Assembly: GCA_003427395.1 (NCBI GenBank)
Contig: BFEA01000178.1
Span: 313,094-356,612, forward strand
Length of the DNA: 43,519 bases
Direction: 5' to 3'
DNA from: Chara braunii
Taxonomy: Eukaryota; Streptophyta; Charophyceae; Charales; Characeae
The notes under the pieces were generated by a model that was not told where the DNA came from, ran no database searches, and was given only the letters and a program-made list of their open reading frames with translations. Both the position numbers and the translations under genes were made by a program. Below, piece after piece: positions 33,883 through 43,519 of this stretch; position 1 is the stretch's first letter, and every line of letters begins with the position of its first letter.

Positions 33883-35198
33883 GTCGGTTGCCGACTCGTC
33901 GGTTTACGATTCAACTCCAATTCACTCTTGTCACTCAACCTAAAGGCTTTAGCCCTGTGGTTTGAACTGTTTTGTTGTGTTTTTACCCGGACTTTATTGA
34001 ATGGCTATTTAACTAAGGTGTTGAGTATTTGATTTTGGGAGTTGCACAAGAGTGAGGCTTGTATGGCTAAAGCAAGGGGTATGAGTGCAGGGGATGGTTG
34101 AAGTTGACCCCGTGTAGTGCGTGGACTTTTGTTGGACCTTTGATGTGATTGCAGATATGTTTGTGGTTCAGACTCTGGATGTGATTGCCTGCGATTACAT
34201 ACGTATATGGCTGAGAGGAGTCCCACTGTGACTATGAGAAGCGATCGTCCTATACTAATAACCCTTACTTATATATGTACATACATATATTTTGAGTGTT
34301 CGCAGGACCTATCGTGCGTAAGGGTTAAACAGATCATTCTTTGAGAGAAAAGGGGGACCCTCTTTTATCTTTTGTTTTTTAGAGGTTTTTATAGTTGGAC
34401 GTTGTAGTCCGTGGCAACCGTCAAAGTCAAACCGCTTGACTTATCTCCAGACCCTAGATGATGGAGCTGGTCTCCAGGGCCATAAGAGACCATTGTCACC
34501 ACAGGTACGAACCTGTGTACCACCCACTCTCCGCAGGGTGCAGAAGAGGGTGTGGTTCTCAATCGCACTTGGCGGTTGTCCAGCGTCGAGAGATTAACCC
34601 TCAAGGCGTGTGTGAGCCGACACTTGAGTGTCGAACGCGACCCTCGAGATTAACGAGGATCGCATGAGTATAGGTACTACATAGTACGCCATCATTGCGA
34701 TTGCTTGCGTATGCTTGCATTGCGAGTCGATATGAGTTAGCCCGCCATCCGCGCGGTTTTATACCAAATCTCGCGCGCGTCGCCTATCCGATTTTCGCAT
34801 CGGAGAGTTATGGGAAGGCTACTAAGGGACTAGGAGTGTTGTCGCGCTGTTTGTTCTATGTCATTTCGTGTATATGTATGTGTGCGTGCTTTTATTTTTA
34901 TGTCCGTTATTGTGGTGTACGCGTGGTGTGTGGGATGCATCCTAGTCGACCGACGACGAGTTGCGCTTGGGACCTCAACCCCCCAAGTTGTCGGTTCTCG
35001 TGCGGGTCTGATAGAGGCGTATTACCACGCGTACCCCCTATGCTACAACCAACGAGAAACGCCCTCGGTTGGTCCACCTCTGCGATTGCAACTGATCAAC
35101 TTTCGTACTGTGCACTGGTAGCTCAGCAGGGATACGCCCACCGAAGCGAGGTGACAACTCCCGTAAGGTGGAGGTAAGTCGTGCCTCGCGTAGGCCTT

Positions 35199-35928
35199 AT
35201 CCTGTCGTAGGGGCTCGCGAGAGGTATGGCTGATGCACTCGACCGGAGCGGCTTGCGGAAGCTCCATGTATATTCGCGACAACGATTTAAAACCAATTCC
35301 TGCGTGACGCGGCCGGGAGGGTCCCGCCCTGCCCTGTGCGGTGCCGGACCGATGCGCTCGACAGCGTCCCTTATACAATCTGAAAATGGATACATTGGAG
35401 AAGCATTGTGAGAGCATTGTGAGAGAATTCCTCCCAGCATTGATTATCCTGAGCTCCAGGGGATTGACTGAGCGGATTGTTAGGAGGGAAGAGGAGCCTC
35501 TTCATCTAGAAATCGACGCCTGATACATCGCTACTCACCTGTTCCTCCTTTCTCCTGAGCCACGTGGAAACCATGCTAACTGGAAACCAAGTCCAAAGAC
35601 CCATAGTGCCATGAGGAAGGGTCCAAAAGAAACTCCTAGGGGGCACCAGTGGGATCTCCTTTCGTCCTTCTCTTTCCGGACATATAGATTATGGCTGGAG
35701 TTTGTAGGGGTGAGCTTTATATATATGTATATGTATGTAGATGTTTCGGAAGATGTTATTTTAGGAGAGAATCTCTGCCAGGGAAAGAGCATGCGGCAGG
35801 AACGGGTCTGGAAAGGCTGAGGGTGGGCTGAGCGGGAATGAGGATTCTATGTTAGTCCAGTCCTTGAAGGTTAGACGGTAATCTCTTATTTCTTCCAAAG
35901 CCCGCTGCCCCTCTCCCCTATCTCCACT
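35199..35928. other. Outer continuation of the right arm and LINE 3' flank
   Basis: I see no gene. It probably holds further arm sequence (partner outside the window) and then the 3' untranslated end of the LINE. I could not locate the LINE's poly-A end (poly-T on this strand) or a target-site duplication. Confidence 0.4.
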
Positions 35929-37800
35929 TCATTCCACTTTTGCAATCCATCCTTCTCTTTCCCCTCCTACCCAGTCTGTGCAAAATGTTGTGATTCGTCT
36001 CCTAACATCCTTAATTTGTAAAAAGAGATCTGGCTGTGGTTTCGTGTCAAACCACCTTTGCATCAGTTCAAACTGCACCTGCTGCTGAATCTGTTCAGTG
36101 ATCTCTGGTCCTTCCACTCTCACCTTCTTCATGGCCAAGGTGCATCTCTGCCACCAAAGGGCCCAGACCACCGCCCTCCTTCCAAGTCTGTACATATTTT
36201 CGACAAAGGTTGAGGTTGTCAGGACCAGGGCCAAAAAATTTCGGATTCCATTTTCCTCCATATGCGGTCCCACCATCTCCATGTATATTGGGCGATCAGG
36301 CATTGCATGAAGATGTGCTTAATGGTCTCTGCCTTCTTATGGAAAGGGAAGAGACTTTAGCACCGCTGGCACCAGGGAAGTAGCAAACCTCTTTGCTCTA
36401 AGGTGGAGTGGTCAGTTAGCCAGTCGTTTGTTGGCAAGCAACGATGAACAATCTGCCATTGCAGGGAGGTGATTTTCATAGGTTTAGATTTTTGTTCATG
36501 AACCAGTGAATAGGTGATAGAAGAGAACGGTCCACATTCAAATGTCTGGCCCATCGTCGACCGGCCTTGGGGCTGCCTCCTTTCAGGGGGGGGTTCCAAG
36601 ACCATTCCTCTGGGTCCAAGGCCAGCTCTTGTATTGGTTTGGACGGTTGGTAAGCCACCATCTGTCCTTTCTCCTCAAGAACTCTTACTTGGTACACGGA
36701 CGGTTTCTCCATCCATTCGAAGGGAGTTCTCTGTCCTTGGAGAGTGCCTGTTCTGGTGATAGAGAAGTGTTCGACCAAGACTGTTTGGGGTGAGACCATA
36801 TGTATCTGACCTATCCTCAGAGGGGTCTCCTTGCTTGCCACCTAGTCACCCTCTCTCAGGGTGGGGCTGTGTTTAAGGATTATGTACCATGCCAGAGGGA
36901 TGGCTTCAACTAGGTCCTCCAAGCGTTCTCCGACGTGGTGACAATATCGTAAGGTACCACGCATCTGGTCTTCTGTTACCCAATCCAGTCTATCTCTGTC
37001 CCAGAGATCCCCTACCTTGAGCACCCCTCTTTTAACCCAATTTTTCCAAGGTGAAGATGAACTTTTCATGACACAGCCGTTCAGGTCCTTTAGCCATCAG
37101 TTCCCAAAGAGGGGTTGTCGGTAAACCTCCTCCCAACGGTTAGGAAAGTTCTTATCAGGGAGTGGGAGTTTGCGCCAGGTTTCCAACAGGGAGGGCCAGA
37201 AGGTGTCTAGCGTTTGGCTTTCGCTGTCCAGTCCCTCCCTTCTCTGAGGGAGTTTGCGTGGGGCTGACCAGAAGCTGTCCTCCAGCCATGTCAGCGGATG
37301 GGTTTTGTGGGCGGTTTCTAGGGCTATTTGGGCCAGATGTTCCAGCGCTAAAACGCACCACGAACTCTGGGGGGCGAAAATGAGTTTTTTAATCCATCTT
37401 AGTTGTAAAGCTTGTACTTATGTGGTCGGGTCAATTATTCCCAGGCCGCCCCCTGCCTTAGGTTGGATAATTGAATCCCAAGCTACCCAACTTATCACAT
37501 TACTCAGCTCTTCATCCCACCTCCATAGAAAGGTCGTTGCCTTTCTTTTTTGGCTTTTAAAGGCCGCGTTACTCAGTGACCATAATAGCGATATGTACCA
37601 TAATGTTGCAAAAACAACATTGTTGATTACGATAGCGCGGCCGAAAAGGGATGTGTGCTTGTTTTTCCAGTTGTTTAGTTTGTGCTGAGCCGGTGCGCTG
37701 ATCCACTCGTCATTTGTTGTGGGCGGCTCTCTATGGTCATGGAGACTCCTAGAATTCTAACAGGGGTTTCTAACAACAACCAATTAATTTGTGGTGTCTA
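35929..37800 (-). pseudogene. LINE ORF2 C-terminal region with zf-RVT motif
   Basis: From the RT end the minus strand reads LNNWKNKHTSLFGRAIVINN, then FLWRWDEE, ISWVAWDSI and QPKAGGGLGI (about 37440-37560), the conserved region after LINE RT. Further on, LQWQIVHRCLPTNDWL, CQRC and ETIKHIFMQC (about 36300-36450) form the zf-RVT zinc-binding motif (C-x2-C...H...C). A frameshift near 36270 moves into a frame with RRAVVWALWWQRC to the stop at 35929. Single stops occur after CQRC and after DPTT. Confidence 0.8.
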
Positions 37801-39213
37801 TAGGGGGCGCCCCCCTTGATAGTGGATCCACCACCCTTGGGTCTTGCTCCCCCAGTTGACAGTCATGTCGGAAACCTTGGCGAATTTCTTCATCATCTGC
37901 TGAATTTCCTCCATGTTGTTGTGTGTAGCCTCTGCCATAATTGTGAGATCGTCCGTGAAGAGCGAGCACACCGGGACTGCCTCCTCCGGGATGTGTGTAA
38001 CGTGGAGTTTAGTAATGTTTTTGTAAGCCCGCAGGTTGGCGGCCAAAGCTTCCATAATGACAAAAAAAAGGAAGGGGGCAATTGGATCCCCCTGTCGGAC
38101 CGACCGCTCCAGCTTCAGGGGCGGTGCCAAACATCCATTGACGTGGATGCAGGTGGTGGCGTTTTGGTGTAGGATTTGGATCCAATGCCTAAAATCTGGC
38201 CCAAAATTTATTTTTTCCAAGCATTTGTCTAAAAATAATCAGTCCACATGGTCATAAGCCTTTTCGAAGTCGATAAAAACCAGTGCGACGTTCTGTCGAG
38301 TATATCTCGTGAGTTGGAGTACCTCATGGATTAACAAAATGTTCTCTGGTATATTCTTATTTTTCATGAAGTCTGTTTGGGCCGGGTGGATGATGTCTTC
38401 CATTACAGGGATCATTCTGTTCGCCAAAGCTTTAGACAACATTTTGTAGACTGTAAGGAGCGTTATTGGGCGATAGTTTCTAATATCCATTTTATCTCCT
38501 TTCTTGTACAAAAGGGTCAGAACCCCTTGCCCCACCCTTTCTCCCATCTCACCTGTGCGCCATACTTACTTGTAAAAATCCATAACATCCTGACTCATAA
38601 AATCTCATGTAGCTTCCCAAAATTCCTTAGGGAACCCATCTATCCCAGGTGCCTTCTCTTCCTTCATTTGAAGGAGGGCGGTCCATATCTCTTGTTTGGA
38701 GAGGGGGACTTCTAGGGATTCGTGTTGTTCAGGTGTTAATGTTTTGTTAATCGGATCCAGAAATTCTTTTAGATGTTGTTCGTGGTTTTGCTCGTCTGTC
38801 CTGTCAATATATGAAGAAAAAAGGTTCTTATAGAAGTCGTATGTAATCTTAGTGCAACGGGCCGTGGACACGACCGGATCGAAGTCCCTGACCTTTGGTT
38901 TATAGAGAGCTTCGATTGTGGTTCTTTTAAAACGTGTTCTTGCTAGACCGAAGAAATGGGTGTTCATTGTGCCTTCCGTGGAGAACCTTGATAGCCTTGC
39001 CCTTATCAGGGGCCCTTGCCATCGATATTGTGCATTTTTGAAAAGTTGAGATTTCAAGTCCAGTAGATAGGCTTGTAGTTCAGCGGTGTCTGATTCCTGC
39101 CCTTGCGAAATTTGTTGATGTTCTGCATTTACTAGATTCTGCATTGTCTTGATTTCATGCTGATATCGCCGAGTGGCTAGATGTTTGGAGTATTCATTAC
39201 ATTTTTTGGCCAA
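37798..39213 (-). pseudogene. LINE ORF2 reverse transcriptase
   Basis: RT motifs in order are EEKAPGIDGFPKEFW, NYRPITLL, ALVFIDFEKAYDHVD (motif A), VRQGDPIAPFLF and LFTDDLTIM (motif C, normally FADD, here Thr for Ala at codon 37954-37956). The TGA at 38239-38241 follows YDHVD, where Trp is normal. Two more stops lie between the 38605-39213 and 38239-38547 frames. The enzyme would copy LINE RNA at nicked target DNA. Confidence 0.92.
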
Positions 39214-40200
39214 AAAGAACAGTCTATTGTTGAACCAGGCAATATGAGTCTTGTTGAGGGCGAAAATTTTTCTAGAAATCCCACGCCTGCTGTAGCCTGT
39301 AGGTATTCCTGGAAGGGTTTAGACCTAAGTAGGGAGGTATCGAGTTTGTAGTAACTAGCTCCCTGGTCAGGTTTTTTATGAAAGGTCAAGACCTTCATAC
39401 ACATCGTATGATCCAGACTTGGGTATGGGCTGGTCGGCAGTATGGCTGTCGTTGTGAGTCCCCCTCCCAAGTCGTCTGATGCCAGGATTAAATCGATCCG
39501 GGATTTAGATAGTCTGGCAGATTCATTGTTACGGAAGCAGGTAAAGGTTTTTTCGGTTGGGAAGCTCTTTCTGAAGGTGTCGAAAAGTGAGAGATAAGCG
39601 CACAGACCTCTTAGCATCCACTCATCCTCTTTCGCGTTGTAAGCGGTATTGGGTTGGACTTTCCATCAGTCTAACTTTCTATTTGGTGCAGCGTTGAAGT
39701 CCTCGGCTAAGATTATCGGGACTCCCGGGGTGGGAACTGTCTCAATTTTTTCGAAGAAGGTCCTTCACTCACAAGACGTGTTAGGGGCATACAAGGATAC
39801 AATGCACACTACTTCTAGTTCTAGCATGCCCAACACCTTGACCCATCGACCGCCCTCCTTGTCCTGTTCCCAATTGAGCACCTTTAACCGAGATTTAGGC
39901 GGGATCCATATTGCCACCCCGACGCTCCCCGGGCTTGGGGCGAAAGCTTGGTAGCCTTGGTAGGGCCAGACTTGCTTGTGCGCCCTACAGTGCTCTGGTG
40001 TGTCCATTAGGTGGGTTTCTTGTATACAAACTACATCTGGCCATGTTCTTCCACCTTCCCCTCGCATTAAGTCCCACAACGCATTTTTTTTCTTCTGGGT
40101 TGCGCGATGCTAAGTCGTTTACGTTGATCGATCTGATGTCCAGGTCTGCCTGTTGAAGAGTGTGTTTCCCTTTCTGGTTCTTGTCGTACACCACTTCTAC
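39177..40200 (-). pseudogene. LINE ORF2 APE-type endonuclease
   Basis: Visible motifs are DIRSINVNDLA (N-terminal strand), VVCIQETHL (catalytic Glu), VSLYAPN, ILAEDFNAAPN (normally GDFN; Gly is Glu here through codon 39702-39704), KSRIDLILAS, and SLDHTM (catalytic Asp-His). The domain nicks target DNA for target-primed reverse transcription. A frameshift near 40080 splits the N-terminus, and stops follow NTSCE and RKLD. Confidence 0.88.
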
Positions 40201-40248
40201 CCAGTCCATCATGATTTATCGCAGGTCCCGCGCCCTATTATCCTTCCA

Positions 40249-41574
40249 TTATTTATTTTTAAGTGGTGACCATTTTTGTGCCTCCCAGTCGACCCCCTTG
40301 TTCAGGATGTTTTTCCTTAATATTGTGCATAGGCATGTGAGTAGGCCGTCCGTGTACCATATGTTACTAGGTTTTATTTTGAGTTGTTGAGTGTCTAGAA
40401 GAGAGTTATGAGTGAGCCATTGGAGCCCTGCTTCTTTGTTGTCTTCGAACCGCACGTACAGATCCTTGTAGGTCAATTTTAGGTTCTCTGATGACGCACT
40501 GATGGTGGTTATTGCCCCGGGTTCATAATGGTTTGTAAGAAAATCCGTAACCTCGTGGAGCCGTAGTGGCTTATCCCGTTGCATGTGTCACCCGTGCAGT
40601 GTCATTCCGCCATAGGAGGGAGCATAAGAGTCTTCTGAATCGGTGGATGACAGTCCTAGCTCCCATCTTCCTGTTCTTTTTCTAATCGGGAGCACCAACA
40701 CTTTGTCCCCCTTCGACAAACTTTTGTGGTACAACCCCCTCTCAATGAGGTGACGTAATTTTGAGCGTTTTGAAAGTCCCATTTCCTCTACTGTAGCCAC
40801 ATTTTCTCCCTGTATAGCTTGTTCCACATATTTGGTCTGTTGTGCGGGATCGGGGGGGTGGAGAGGGGGTTTGTGTGTGCGGCCCGGATCTGTTGTCCCT
40901 TCGGGCGAATCGGGTGAGCCCACCAGTGCGGGAGGCTGGAATTTTTTATGAACAATAATCCAGACTCTGTGTAACACCTGTGACCAATCACTACCCGAGG
41001 TCAGGCTTTTTCCCAAGGCCTGTTTCAGGCTGGGGCTCTCGTCCAAAAGTGTGAAAAGTTGCACATAAGCCTCATCCCAGTAAGATTATGTCTGACCTGT
41101 GTACAAAGACCGAAGTTTGTCAAGTAACCATTCTGTCAGACCCCGCAGCTTAGCCTCGACATCCTCTTCCCCTTGTGACCCCCAGGCCTCAGGTATGCTG
41201 TCCACCATTTCCTCGTCTGCGGGACCCGCCGGCGGTTCCCAATTCATAGGTTGGGGCCCAAAAGCCTAAAAGAAGGGGTCTATTTTTGGGGGTATTTCAC
41301 TCGTGGCCGGGGGTCCTTCGGAAGAGTTCATTTTTTTGGGTAATTCATGCGGAGCGTGAGGCGCTTGCGGGGGTTCCAAAGCTGTTGCGGCCTGTTGCGT
41401 AGTGTGCCGGTGCATATTTGGGTTCATAGCCTCTGTCCCCCGGTCCAACTGGATTTCATCCCTGTTTAACATTACCCTCTTTTCCTTTCCCTCTCCCCCC
41501 CTTCCTTTCTCTCCCTTTCCCCCTTTTAGTGCACACTCACCCTGGCCAGGGGTCCTCTGCCCTTCCTGCTCCAC
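40249..41574 (-). pseudogene. LINE segment between CCHC region and endonuclease
   Basis: Three minus-strand frames (41266-41574, 40588-41064, 40249-40584) are long and separated by single stops or shifts. The first is Pro/Gly/Glu-rich. The second includes LSKRSKLRHLIERGLYHKSLSKGDKVLVLPIRKR. The third includes LKLTYKDLYVRFEDNKEAGLQWL. I do not recognise a domain. They may be the ORF1 C-terminus or an N-terminal extension of ORF2. Confidence 0.55.
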
Positions 41575-41784
41575 ACCTCTCCCTCCCTCTCCCTAATGCT
41601 TGGTCTGCCCTGTTTCCCCTGGCATTTGTTCAGTTGTTTGTCTATCCCCTAACTGTACCAGGCTAGCTATAGGCTGGAATCTGTTTTCCATTTTTTTCGG
41701 GCCCGGGCTCTGTATTTTACCGTGTTTGCCGGGGTGAGCTTTTTTTTTCGGGGTCGAGGTTTGCCATAGCTCTCCCAGGTCTGT

Positions 41785-42420
41785 CTAAGTGGTGAAATCC
41801 TGGGGTCTGGGTTCAGGTCGAGGTTCAGACTCCGTTATGTTTGGCCCGCTTTGTTGTTTCTGGGCCAGTGTGCTCGTCTCCTTGGGAGGGGGTTGTGAGA
41901 GATTGACAGACTTATCCATATGAGCTTCTATGGGTTTAAGGGGGATCCATTGGTCTGATGGTTTGGTGCTCCAATCCACAGCCTCCTCTTTCTCCCATTC
42001 CCAACCTCTTACTCCACCTCCTGCTTGGGGCTCATCCACGTACACCCACCCTTCATGTCCTGCGTCAACAGTCCTCCACCATGTGCTCTTAAAAGGGTCA
42101 CGCGGCAGACGGCCTGTGGATCTGATTCTTTTGGCCGGGTGATGAGGGCAGTCAGATTCTGTCGGGAGGTGTCCATACGCCTGACATTTAAAACACCAAG
42201 ACCTTGTTTTATCTGCCGTGTGAATTCTAAAATCTCTCCCACCTATGCAAAAAAAGATCACATCATCAATAGCGAACACGTGGCCTTTGGGCAGGTCCAG
42301 GGCTACCATGAGGTAGTCATCCCTTGGGGCTACATGGGGGGGGAGAGGGTCAATGAAGTCTACAATTTCATATTTCTGGGCAAATTCCTGCACAAAGCCC
42401 TTGAATTTCAATAGGCACAT
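41785..42420 (-). pseudogene. LINE ORF1, CCHC knuckle part
   Basis: DYLMVALDLPKGH and IHTADKTRSW lead into CFKCQAYGHLPTESDC, a C-x2-C-x4-H-x6-C knuckle (slightly longer than the retroviral spacing) expected to bind element RNA. An acidic, Pro-rich tail follows to the stop at 41785. It overlaps the upstream frame (42368-42892) across a frameshift at about 42400. Confidence 0.8.
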
Positions 42421-43140
42421 GGCGAAATTCCACCCAATAGTGATCCCTCATCAGTTGATCCCTTTTTTCCTCTCGTCCTTGCTGTTTCGAAGGGGACCAG
42501 GGAAACATCCGAACTTCTGAATGCCCGCAAGGTATGCTTCTCCATGCATCCATGATGTGCTTATCAGAGTCAAACATGCAAATCACCGTAAAAATTGTCG
42601 ATGAGATAGGTTGGATTAGGAAAAAATCACATGCTCCTTCTTCTGAACCTTTGAGGGTTGTGAGTCTTTTCCTGATCCACCCTATTTTATCATTGGCAGA
42701 TTTATAGGCAGCGTTATCGTAAAAGACCCATGTGCTTGCATGTCGGGTGAATATTGCATCCCTTTCCGTAATTACCTCACTCGGAAGGGTTTTTACCTTG
42801 TGTCGTTTCCCCCCTTGATTAATTATCTTATCTTCCGAGGGGGTCAGGAATTTTGCAAGAAAGAAGGCCGACGCCGTGGTCAGGTTATCCAATGGGATTT
42901 CCAGTTTCTCTTCTTCATCTCTTTGGACCGATAATGTTTGCCCTGCGTATATTTCTTCAATTTATCGGCCCATGTCGGTGAAGGTCCCGGGCTGCTTTGG
43001 GTTTCCTTTTGTGTCTGCTGATCTTTTATCTCTCTTAGCAACTCCGCTGGAGAGGGGAGAGGACGCGGCTGTGAACCTTGTGCGGTGTTATCGGGGGTAA
43101 GGTGATAGGAGGAGGCTTCTTCCGTGGTCCCCCCTCCCAT
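42368..43140 (-). pseudogene. LINE ORF1 N-terminal part
   Basis: Two frames (42880-43140 and 42368-42892) overlap at a shift near 42885. The second contains TVICMFDSDKHIMDAW, MFPWSP and HYWVEFRHVPIEIQGL, which have the rhythm of the DUF4283-type domain found before the knuckle in plant LINE ORF1 proteins. The start at 43140 (MGGG) is the best candidate for the ORF1 start. Confidence 0.65.
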
Positions 43141-43519
43141 CGTCCCCTTCTCTCGCCGGGCCTCTGGTCGGACGAGTGATGACCCATAGCCCCTTGTTAC
43201 CAGATTCTCTGTGGTCGTCCTTTCTCTTTTGGTTTTCTCGCTTTGTTTTTTAAACTACCGTGATTGTCTTTTGCGCAGAAATGTATACTCAATCTGTAGT
43301 GAGATGGATAGTTAGCTAAAATTATTTCCAGTGATACCTAAAAAGTAATTTATTCGACGAATCACATTAGAACTTGCTCCGTTCCCTCCTGTTGCGACAC
43401 AAATTAGGGAAGGCAATCGGGGTCGGGGGGCCAGGACGGAGGATGGGTGATGGGGTAGAACGGAGGATGGGGGACAGGGTGGGGGATGAGCGAGGAAAGT
43501 GATTTGGAATAGCCGTGTG
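43141..43519. other. LINE 5' flank and window end
   Basis: No gene is seen. A purine-rich run of GGACGGAGGATGGG-like repeats lies at about 43433-43495. Confidence 0.4.

Larger units (their letters stand above)
28330..35198. repeat. Right arm of the ~7-kb inverted repeat
   Basis: This is the reverse-complement counterpart of 1-7200, collinear through all anchors listed for the left arm. It is about 300 bp shorter: the ~124-bp array has fewer units and other indels exist. It differs in having a run of 27 T at 28552-28578 and a different dominant hairpin loop. Sequence beyond 35198 has no partner because the left arm is cut by the window edge, so the repeat may extend further right. Confidence 0.85.
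35929..43140 (-). mobile_element. Decayed L1-type LINE retrotransposon
   Basis: Minus-strand order is an ORF1 protein with a CCHC knuckle, a ~1.3-kb segment of unclear assignment, APE-type endonuclease, reverse transcriptase, a GGLGI-type C-terminal region and a zf-RVT zinc motif. This is the architecture of plant L1-like LINEs. The near-full length (over 7 kb) suggests a nearly complete insertion. Several frameshifts and many stops make it inactive. Confidence 0.88.

Overview
The window is eukaryotic nuclear DNA, repeat-rich and gene-poor. The markers point to a streptophyte (green plant or charophyte-type alga) genome: a plant-type mitochondrial nad5 fragment, an LRR-Roc-COR (Roco) protein with the layout of plant TORNADO1, a chromodomain-bearing Ty3/gypsy element, and an L1-type LINE with an APE endonuclease and a CCHC ORF1. 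A charophyte such as Chara is my best guess, but that is inference. There are no prokaryotic operons, no CRISPR array and no rRNA gene.

Layout. (1) About 1-7200 and 28330-35198 are the two arms of a very large, diverged inverted repeat enclosing about 21 kb. The left arm runs off the window edge. The arms carry no recognisable protein gene. Each holds, in mirrored order, a tandem array of ~124-bp units, an array of short hairpins, and a pair of small palindromes. In the hairpin arrays the loop is nearly constant while the stem differs from copy to copy and stays paired; this is the most unusual thing in the window. (2) The spacer between the arms holds a lone LTR (8.06-9.0 kb), a nad5 insertion beside a 490-base assembly gap (11.1-11.8 kb), microsatellites, an uninterrupted 1192-codon Roco ORF on the minus strand (12.9-16.5 kb), a recent 370-bp tandem dimer with long G-runs (17.4-18.2 kb), and a decayed minus-strand Ty3/gypsy chromovirus with its 3' LTR (18.3-23.3 kb). 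The last 5 kb (23.3-28.3 kb) is largely unassigned and contains one orphan plus-strand ORF with a single internal stop. (3) Outside the right arm, about 35.9-43.2 kb is a decayed minus-strand LINE.

How the parts relate. The Roco ORF is the only plausible cellular gene. It is complete through Roc and most of COR, and probably continues in a downstream exon. Both retroelements are dead: they carry frameshifts and many in-frame stops, and a large share of those stops fall where tryptophan is expected. The inverted arms may be terminal repeats of a huge transposon, two opposed copies of a large non-coding retrotransposon derivative, or an inverted duplication; the sequence alone does not decide this.
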